Assembly (NCBI GenBank): GCA_023229605.1
Contig: JALNYY010000015.1
Coordinates: 1-47,068, forward strand
Reading direction: 5' to 3'
Length of the DNA: 47,068 bases
Source of the DNA: Methylobacter sp.
GTDB lineage: Bacteria; Pseudomonadota; Gammaproteobacteria; Methylococcales; Methylomonadaceae
Each line of letters begins with the position of its first letter. Positions within the stretch are counted from its first letter, which is position 1. Below, piece by piece: positions 42,176 through 47,068 of this stretch. The position numbers and the translations under genes were made by a program. The notes beneath the pieces are model-generated. The model did not search any database and was not told where the DNA came from. It saw only the letters and a program-made list of their open reading frames with translations.

Positions 42176-42355
42176 TTAAATTTTAAATAAGGCTAATTTT
42201 TGACCAAAATACATGCACATCGCCATCAGCGCTCCCAACATTAACAGGGAAAATAAGAATGGCGGTCTATGAAACAGAAGAATGAAAAAATCTGTTGCAA
42301 AAAGGCTGGTTAACAAAGGTTGGTCAATTAAGCTATTAAGAATCTTTTTGAACAT
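42176..42355 (-). CDS. 59-aa membrane protein upstream of the RDD gene
   Basis: An ORF too short for the usual cut-off: ATG at 42355 and TAA at 42178-42176. The product starts MFKKILNSLIDQ, has two hydrophobic segments (about residues 12-29 and 33-50, the second being PPFLFSLLMLGALMAMCMYFG), and ends LALFKI. I recognise no family. It abuts the TTG start of the RDD gene with no gap, which suggests a coupled two-gene unit. The ATG lacks a strong Shine-Dalgarno. Coding status rests on reading frame, the coupled start and amphipathic composition. Confidence 0.55.
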   Translation of the reverse strand: MFKKILNSLIDQPLLTSLFATDFFILLFHRPPFLFSLLMLGALMAMCMYFGQKLALFKI

Positions 42356-42540
42356 AACAAATTCCAGTCAAGCACGCTAATGTTTGTGCGAGTGTTTAAA
42401 AAATGGTTGTCTGATTTTTATCTGGTGTGTGCAATATGATCTAATTAGAATTGCGGGTAAAAAATCAGCATGGTGATTCTACTCCATTCAAAAGGGGAAT
42501 GTAAAAGAAACTTGCGGATTGGGTTAGAATTCATTAGCAA

Positions 42541-42549
42541 TGATATAAT
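42541..42549 (+). promoter_or_regulatory. Extended -10 promoter of pcnB
   Basis: TGATATAAT is a full TGnTATAAT extended -10 element, which can work without a good -35. Transcription would start near 42556, about 30 nt before the AUU start proposed for pcnB and about 80 nt before the GTG at 42637. Confidence 0.55.
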
Positions 42550-42585
42550 CAATATAATTAGAAAAATAAACAAGGTGTAAAGACT

Positions 42586-43980
42586 ATTTTAAACTTCTTT
42601 AAAAAAATTATTGGCCCCGTACTGAACAGGGTCGAGGTGTCAGCCAGAAACGAGGCTGTACCGGTCGCCGGACAAGTCAAAATATATTCGCGAGCGGAAC
42701 ATAATGTTTCACGATCCCAAATCAGCGAGAACGCGCTGAAGGTTTTGTATCGATTGCAAAAAGAAGGCTTCGATGCTTATCTGGTCGGCGGTTGCGTGCG
42801 CGATTTGCTGTTGGGACGGGAACCCAAGGATTTTGATGTCGTCACCAATGCCGATCCTGATCAAGTCAGGAAAGTATTCCGTAATTGCCGGCTGATCGGG
42901 CGCAGGTTTCGCCTGGCGCATGTGCATTTTGGCAGGGAAATTATTGAAGTTGCGACTTTTCGTGGCGCGGGCGAAGAGCAAAACGACAAGCAGGTGCTTA
43001 ATAAGGAAGGGCGATTATTGCGGGATAATGTCTACGGTACGATTGAGGAAGATGTTTGGCGCAGGGATTTTACCGTTAATGCGCTTTATTACAATATCAA
43101 GGATTTTTCTGTAGTGGATTATGTCGGCGGCATGGCTGACCACAAAACCGGGACGCTCAGACTTATCGGCGATCCCGAAATGCGCTTCCGTGAGGACCCT
43201 GTGCGCATGTTAAGGGCGGTGCGTTTTGCCGTTAAACTCGGCTTTAAGCTGGACCCTGAATGCGAAAAAGCGATACACAACGACGCCCAGTTACTGGCCG
43301 ACATACCGTCCGCCAGGCTTTATGATGAAGCGATAAAGCTGTTTTTATCAGGCTATGCATTGCAAACTTTTGAAATGCTCAGGCATTACGGTCTTTTTCA
43401 AGTGCTGTTTCCGGCCACGGAAAACAGTTTGGCGGTCGAAGAAGACGGCTTTCCCCGGTTGTTGTTGATTAAAGCGCTGGAAAATTCGGATAACAGGATA
43501 GCCGAGGGCAAAACGGTTACGGCTTACTTTTTATTGGCGGCCTTTTTGTGGGAGCCTGTACGGATACTGGCTACAGAAAAAGTGGCGCAAGGCGAAGTTG
43601 AATATATTGCCTTCCAGGATGCGGCCAGCGAGATTATTGCCCGGCAGATCAGAAGCACGGCTTTGCCGCGCCATATCAGTATGGCGATGCGTGAGGTTTG
43701 GAGTCTGCAACCCAAATTTAATGCGCGCATCGGCTCTAAACCCAGCCGCCTGATCGGGCATCCCCGCTTTAGAGCGGGTTATGACTTCTTGTTGTTGCGC
43801 GCCGAAACCGGAGGAGCCGATCCCGAGTTGGCCGAGTGGTGGACCCGGTATCAGAATGCCAGTGAAAATGAACAGAGAAAAATGACTCAGCCTCCGCGCC
43901 GCGCTCAAAGTAACAAGTCAGGACGCAAAAGAAGTTATCATAAAAAAGCTAATGATAGTGCGGCAAAAACAGAGTCTTAA
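42586..43980 (+). CDS. pcnB: Poly(A) polymerase I
   Basis: The enzyme adds poly(A) tails to RNA 3' ends and so triggers decay. The nucleotidyltransferase core is LVGGCVRDLLLGREPKDFDVVTNADPDQVRKVF with the DxD metal ligands, followed by FRNCRLIGRRFRLAHV, RRDFTVNALYY and REDPVRMLRAVRFAVKLGF. The C-terminal 40 residues are very basic, as in E. coli. I place the start at the AUU of 42586, because AAGGTG lies 8 nt before it. ISENALKV then falls at residue 46 (44 in E. coli PcnB), whereas the first orthodox start, GTG at 42637, would shorten the N-terminus by 17 residues and has poor Shine-Dalgarno. E. coli pcnB is reported to start at AUU. Confidence 0.9.
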   Translation: MLNFFKKIIGPVLNRVEVSARNEAVPVAGQVKIYSRAEHNVSRSQISENALKVLYRLQKEGFDAYLVGGCVRDLLLGREPKDFDVVTNADPDQVRKVFRNCRLIGRRFRLAHVHFGREIIEVATFRGAGEEQNDKQVLNKEGRLLRDNVYGTIEEDVWRRDFTVNALYYNIKDFSVVDYVGGMADHKTGTLRLIGDPEMRFREDPVRMLRAVRFAVKLGFKLDPECEKAIHNDAQLLADIPSARLYDEAIKLFLSGYALQTFEMLRHYGLFQVLFPATENSLAVEEDGFPRLLLIKALENSDNRIAEGKTVTAYFLLAAFLWEPVRILATEKVAQGEVEYIAFQDAASEIIARQIRSTALPRHISMAMREVWSLQPKFNARIGSKPSRLIGHPRFRAGYDFLLLRAETGGADPELAEWWTRYQNASENEQRKMTQPPRRAQSNKSGRKRSYHKKANDSAAKTES

Positions 43981-43994
43981 AATATTCGATAGCT

Positions 43995-44498
43995 ATGAAA
44001 AACTCAGAAACTGACTTAGTGGCCGTTTATATAGGTTTGGGCAGTAACCTTGAAAATCCCGTCCTGCAAATAAAATCAGCGCGCACTGCAATAGCCGCAA
44101 TAGCCGGAGTGGAAGAGCTGGCATTTTCCAGTTTGTATCATAGCGCCCCTATGGGGCCGCAAGATCAGCCCGATTACGTTAATGCGGTGATGTGCATCGC
44201 AACCAGCTTGTCTCCGATGGAGTTGCTGCGTTGTCTGCAATATATAGAAAATAATCAGGGGCGGGTAAGAAAAGCCGAGCGTTGGGGAGCAAGAACGCTG
44301 GATCTGGATATGTTGATCTACGGAGACCAGATTATTGAACTGCCTGATTTAACAGTGCCTCATGAAGGCATTGCCGAAAGGGCTTTTGTTTTGTACCCCT
44401 TGTCGGAGATTGCTCCGCAATTACCGGTGCCCGGAAAAGGCAATATTGCCGATCTGCTTGCCAAGTGTCCCATGAATGGACTGAAACGGCTGGATTAG
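43995..44498 (+). CDS. folK: 2-amino-4-hydroxy-6-hydroxymethyldihydropteridine pyrophosphokinase
   Basis: The 167-aa enzyme transfers pyrophosphate from ATP to hydroxymethyldihydropterin, a folate step. Its signature is RWGARTLDLDMLIYGD (about 95-110), with the two magnesium-binding aspartates in DLDMLIYGD. The N-terminus YIGLGSNLENP and PMGPQDQPDYVNAV are typical. It lies 14 bp after pcnB and 38 bp before panB, so it probably belongs to the pcnB-folK-pan operon, an order common in gammaproteobacteria. Confidence 0.95.
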   Translation: MKNSETDLVAVYIGLGSNLENPVLQIKSARTAIAAIAGVEELAFSSLYHSAPMGPQDQPDYVNAVMCIATSLSPMELLRCLQYIENNQGRVRKAERWGARTLDLDMLIYGDQIIELPDLTVPHEGIAERAFVLYPLSEIAPQLPVPGKGNIADLLAKCPMNGLKRLD

Positions 44499-44536
44499 TT
44501 TTTGCCGTAGTCAAAGTCTGCATCCATCTGAATAAA

Positions 44537-45352
44537 ATGAATCCATATTCTGCTCCAGCCACGCTAAAGCCGCTGTCAATTACTGATTTGGCGGCCATGA
44601 AACAACGCGGCGAGAAAATTTCCTGCTTAACCGCCTACGATGCCGGTTTTAGCGCATTAATCGACAAGGTTGGCGTCGATATGATGTTGGTCGGGGATTC
44701 CCTGGGTATGGTTATCCAGGGGCATGATACGACGCTTCCGGTCACCATCAGGGACATGGTTTATCATACCCGGTGCGTCAGCAACGCCAGACAGCGGGCG
44801 TTTATCATCGCCGATTTGCCGTTTATGAGTTACGCCACGCCGGTTATGGCAGCCAAGAACGCGGCCAGATTAATGCAGGTAGGCGGTGCGCAAATGGTTA
44901 AGCTGGAAGGGGCGAGAATTGATTGCGTCAGTTTTCTTGCCGATCGGGGCATTCCTGTTTGCGGGCATTTGGGTTTGTTGCCGCAATCGATTAACCAATT
45001 GGGCAGCTATAAGGTCCAGGGCAAGGATCGCGCGGCCGCCGAAAAAATGCTTGCCGATGCCGAGCAGTTACAGCAAGCGGGTGCGGGGCTATTGATATTG
45101 GAGTGTGTGCCTGCGGCCTTGGCGAAAGACATCGGTTCTCAGTTAACGATTCCTGTCATAGGCATCGGCGCCGGGGTCGACTGCGACGGGCAGGTGCTGG
45201 TGCTTTATGACATGCTCAATATCGGCGCCGTCAAGCGCCCTCGTTTTTCCAGGAATTTCATGAGCGACGCAGCGAATATAGAGGAAGCCATTAATGCCTA
45301 TCATCAGGCGGTCAAGCAATCCCGTTTTCCTGCGGCGGAACATAGTTTTTAA
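44537..45352 (+). CDS. panB: 3-methyl-2-oxobutanoate hydroxymethyltransferase
   Basis: PanB transfers a hydroxymethyl group from 5,10-methylene-tetrahydrofolate to 2-oxoisovalerate, giving ketopantoate. I start at 44537 (MNPYSAPATLKPLSITDL); the frame open to 44465 overlaps folK. The barrel carries KISCLTAYDAGFSALIDKVGVDMMLVGDSLGMVIQGHDTTLPV with the metal-binding aspartate in GDS, MVKLEGA, GHLGLLPQS and VIGIGAGVDCDGQVLV. The product is 271 aa, the family norm. panC starts 5 bp later. Confidence 0.95.
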   Translation: MNPYSAPATLKPLSITDLAAMKQRGEKISCLTAYDAGFSALIDKVGVDMMLVGDSLGMVIQGHDTTLPVTIRDMVYHTRCVSNARQRAFIIADLPFMSYATPVMAAKNAARLMQVGGAQMVKLEGARIDCVSFLADRGIPVCGHLGLLPQSINQLGSYKVQGKDRAAAEKMLADAEQLQQAGAGLLILECVPAALAKDIGSQLTIPVIGIGAGVDCDGQVLVLYDMLNIGAVKRPRFSRNFMSDAANIEEAINAYHQAVKQSRFPAAEHSF

Positions 45353-45357
45353 GGCTT

Positions 45358-46209
45358 ATGCATATAACTAACACCGTATCGGAACTACGCGATGCCGTTA
45401 AGGCATGGCGATCAACAGGGCAGAGCGTTGCCTTGGTGCCGACGATGGGCAATCTGCATGCGGGACATCTGGCGCTGGTGCATGAAGCTCAAAAAAAGGC
45501 GGATCGGGTGGTGGTCAGTGTTTTTGTAAACCCGACCCAGTTTGGTGTAGGCGAAGATTTTGAGACCTATCCTCGCACCGAACGTGAAGACCAGCAAAAA
45601 CTCACTGCTTCCGGCACGGATTTGCTGTTTCTACCGGCTGTTTCAGACGTTTATGTGCAGGATGCCAAAACGGTCGTGTCGGTAACCGGCCTGTCCGAAT
45701 GGTATTGCGGCGCGTCCAGGCCGGGGCATTTTGACGGCGTTGCGACCGTTGTTTGCAAGTTATTCAATATCGTGCAGCCGGATGTTGCTTTATTTGGCCT
45801 AAAGGATTTTCAGCAGCTGACTGTGATACGGACGATGGTCAGGGATCTTAATATTCCTGTCGAAATAATTGGCGTAGAAACGGTTCGGGAGGCAAGCGGC
45901 CTGGCGATGAGTTCCAGAAACGGCTATTTAAGCGCTGAGGAAAAAACTGTCGCCGCCAAACTGTATCAATCCTTATGTGATGCGCGAGAGGCGGTTTTAG
46001 CGGGGCGGCAGTCTTATCAGGAAATAGAGCGCAGGGCGCTACTGTTTTTGCAGGAGTCCGGTTTTCAGCCGGATTATTTTAGCGTGTGCAGAATGAGCGA
46101 TTTAAAAAAAGCAGGCGTCGATGATGTGGAGCTGGTTTTGTTGACGGCGGCGCGCTTAAGCAAAACCCGGTTAATCGATAATATTTGTTTTTCCAGAAAT
46201 CCTCCTTAG
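45358..46209 (+). CDS. panC: Pantothenate synthetase (pantoate-beta-alanine ligase)
   Basis: The 283-aa enzyme condenses pantoate with beta-alanine using ATP. It has the cytidylyltransferase-like P-TMGNLHAGHLALV motif (HxGH class), then VSVFVNPTQFGVGEDFETYPRTEREDQ, RPGHFDGVATVVCKLFNIVQPDVALFGLKDFQQL, and the KMSKS-like SGLAMSSRNGYLS. Length is normal. It lies 5 bp after panB and 104 bp before panD. Confidence 0.96.
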   Translation: MHITNTVSELRDAVKAWRSTGQSVALVPTMGNLHAGHLALVHEAQKKADRVVVSVFVNPTQFGVGEDFETYPRTEREDQQKLTASGTDLLFLPAVSDVYVQDAKTVVSVTGLSEWYCGASRPGHFDGVATVVCKLFNIVQPDVALFGLKDFQQLTVIRTMVRDLNIPVEIIGVETVREASGLAMSSRNGYLSAEEKTVAAKLYQSLCDAREAVLAGRQSYQEIERRALLFLQESGFQPDYFSVCRMSDLKKAGVDDVELVLLTAARLSKTRLIDNICFSRNPP

Positions 46210-46313
46210 TCTCCTTTGCCGAAGGCGGGAGGATTTAAATGCTAAAAGTTGATGCATTGTTGCTATTAATGGATAATGCGCGGTTCTCAAGGGTATTTAT
46301 ATAGTTTTTTATT

Positions 46314-46700
46314 ATGCAAATCACGATGCTTAAAGCGAAATTACATAGAGCCACGGTGACTCATTCAGAATTGGGTTATGAGGGTTCTTGTGCGATTGAC
46401 GGCAATATTCTCGATTTATCGGGTATCAGAGAATACGAGCAGATACAGATATATAATATAAATAATGGCGCGCGTTTTACGACTTATGCCATTCGCGCCG
46501 AAAACGGGTCGGGATTGTTCTCGGTTAACGGTGCTGCTGCCCGCTTGGCATGTCCCGGTGATTTGATTATTGTTTGCGCGTTTGCAATATTGGATCAAAA
46601 GGAAGCGGAAAATCATAAGCCTACCCTGATTTATTTTAACGAAAAGAATCAGGTCCAGCGTTCAGCCAGTTCCATTCCTGTTCAAGCTGCTTCTGCTTGA
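46314..46700 (+). CDS. panD: Aspartate 1-decarboxylase proenzyme
   Basis: The 128-aa proenzyme cleaves itself between G24 and S25 (YEG-SCAID) to make the pyruvoyl group that decarboxylates aspartate to beta-alanine. The start MQITMLKAKLHRATVTHSEL aligns end to end with E. coli PanD (MIRTMLQGKLHR). K9, R54 and Y58 (RFTTYAIRAE) occupy the known active-site positions, and SVNGAAARLACPGDLIIV is conserved. It completes the panB-panC-panD group. This bacterial pyruvoyl enzyme normally needs a PanZ/PanM maturation factor only in some enterics; no such gene is in view. Confidence 0.96.
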   Translation: MQITMLKAKLHRATVTHSELGYEGSCAIDGNILDLSGIREYEQIQIYNINNGARFTTYAIRAENGSGLFSVNGAAARLACPGDLIIVCAFAILDQKEAENHKPTLIYFNEKNQVQRSASSIPVQAASA

Positions 46701-46856
46701 TCGTCTGTCTTATCCGCGCGATCCCATATACAAGGTCAATGCGTTTGTGCCGGGATTTTTGAATGCATTTCGAATCTTCGCACATAATTTTGGGTTCGAT
46801 TGACTTATTGTGAAGCTTCCGCTCCGCGGCAAGCGCTTCCCCACATTCCTGTATGC

Positions 46857-46880
46857 AAAACTGCCGCTAGAAAGCGGCAG
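46857..46880 (-). terminator. Intrinsic terminator, convergent panD / right-edge gene
   Basis: CTGCCGCT (46861-46868) and AGCGGCAG (46873-46880) form a perfect 8-bp GC-rich stem with an AGAA loop. On the minus strand it is followed by TTTT (46860-46857). It therefore terminates the partial gene entering from the right edge and may also help stop panD transcripts. Confidence 0.7.
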
Positions 46881-46958
46881 TAACAATATAGCTGCTTAAG
46901 TCCGCCGCTAAGAATCAGCTGATGAGTTTTTTTCCGGCAAGACATCCATCATGCTGCT

Positions 46959-47068
46959 TTATGCGCTTTCAGAAACATTGATTTCATTACTGGTGTCAGT
47001 CAGCGTTATGCTTTGCTCTACTTGAGCAAGCACTTTTTGCAAACCTATTCTTTTTGCGCTGTTAATAA
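46959..47068 (-). CDS. C-terminal end of a minus-strand gene cut by the window edge
   Basis: One minus-strand frame is open from the edge to a TAA at 46961-46959. The visible 35 residues read INSAKRIGLQKVLAQVEQ followed by SITLTDTSNEINVSESA. The Ser/Thr/Asn/Glu-rich tail looks like a hydrophilic C-terminus. A stem-loop terminator with a T-run follows 79 bp downstream in the right orientation, which is the main support for a real gene here. No family can be assigned from so short a piece. Confidence 0.4.
   Translation of the reverse strand, partial: INSAKRIGLQKVLAQVEQSITLTDTSNEINVSESA

Overview
The window looks like chromosome of a gammaproteobacterium, most likely a type I methanotroph or relative (Methylococcales). 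The reasons are: gammaproteobacterial housekeeping genes (class I adenylate cyclase cyaA, a hemC-hemD-hemX-hemY cluster, proC-yggT-yggU, pcnB-folK-panB-panC-panD, prlC-ubiD), a sensor kinase/response regulator pair of the MoxY/MoxX (MxaY/MxaB) kind, and many dispersed palindromic repeats. This placement is inferred from gene content; no 16S or C1-oxidation structural gene is in view.

Layout. 0.5-5.5 kb: a membrane-anchored class III nucleotidyl cyclase followed by a cellulose-synthase-like glycosyltransferase with a PilZ domain, a small ParB-fold protein, and a DUF4124 envelope protein. 5.2-8.8 kb: proC-yggT-yggU, divergent from a spore-photoproduct-lyase-like radical SAM gene overlapping a short-chain dehydrogenase. 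8.9-11.3 kb: gap-pyk with a clear terminator. 11.5-15.9 kb: argH and cyaA separated by a palindromic repeat that supplies the argH stop codon. 16.0-20.3 kb: hemC-hemD-hemX-hemY (tetrapyrrole synthesis). 20.4-23.2 kb: a pair of membrane-associated GTPases. 23.2-25.4 kb: an island-like segment with an AAA ATPase/DUF4143 gene and nested repeats. 25.4-31.9 kb: a four-gene RND efflux operon (tetR-OMF-MFP-RND) in which each gene overlaps the next by 4 nt, with a long perfect inverted repeat upstream of tetR as probable operator. 32.0-32.4 kb: a multi-hairpin segment bounded by 20-bp inverted repeats, resembling a MITE. 32.4-35.6 kb: a cupin/DUF2380-like pair, divergent from the two-component system. 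35.7-36.6 kb: a phage-type KilA-N protein with a LexA-like box. 36.8-42.4 kb: ubiD, prlC, a cyclic-nucleotide-binding/HDOD regulator, an RDD membrane protein and an unlisted 59-aa membrane ORF. 42.5-46.7 kb: pcnB-folK-panB-panC-panD. The right edge holds the C-terminal end of a minus-strand gene.

How the genes work together. cyaA, the class III cyclase and the cNMP-binding HDOD protein suggest substantial cyclic-nucleotide signalling. The PilZ domain on the glycosyltransferase points to c-di-GMP control of exopolysaccharide. panB, panC and panD form a complete pantothenate branch (ketopantoate hydroxymethylation, aspartate decarboxylation, condensation) apart from ketopantoate reductase. gap-pyk are lower-glycolysis steps, as expected for an EMP/RuMP organism.

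Points most worth a second look: the MITE-like element that ends the DUF2380-like gene; evidence that pcnB starts at AUU, as reported for E. coli pcnB; the SplB-like enzyme in an apparently non-sporulating organism; the twin GTPases; and the KilA-N/DinD-like gene with a possible SOS box. No tRNA, rRNA, CRISPR array or intact insertion sequence was seen.
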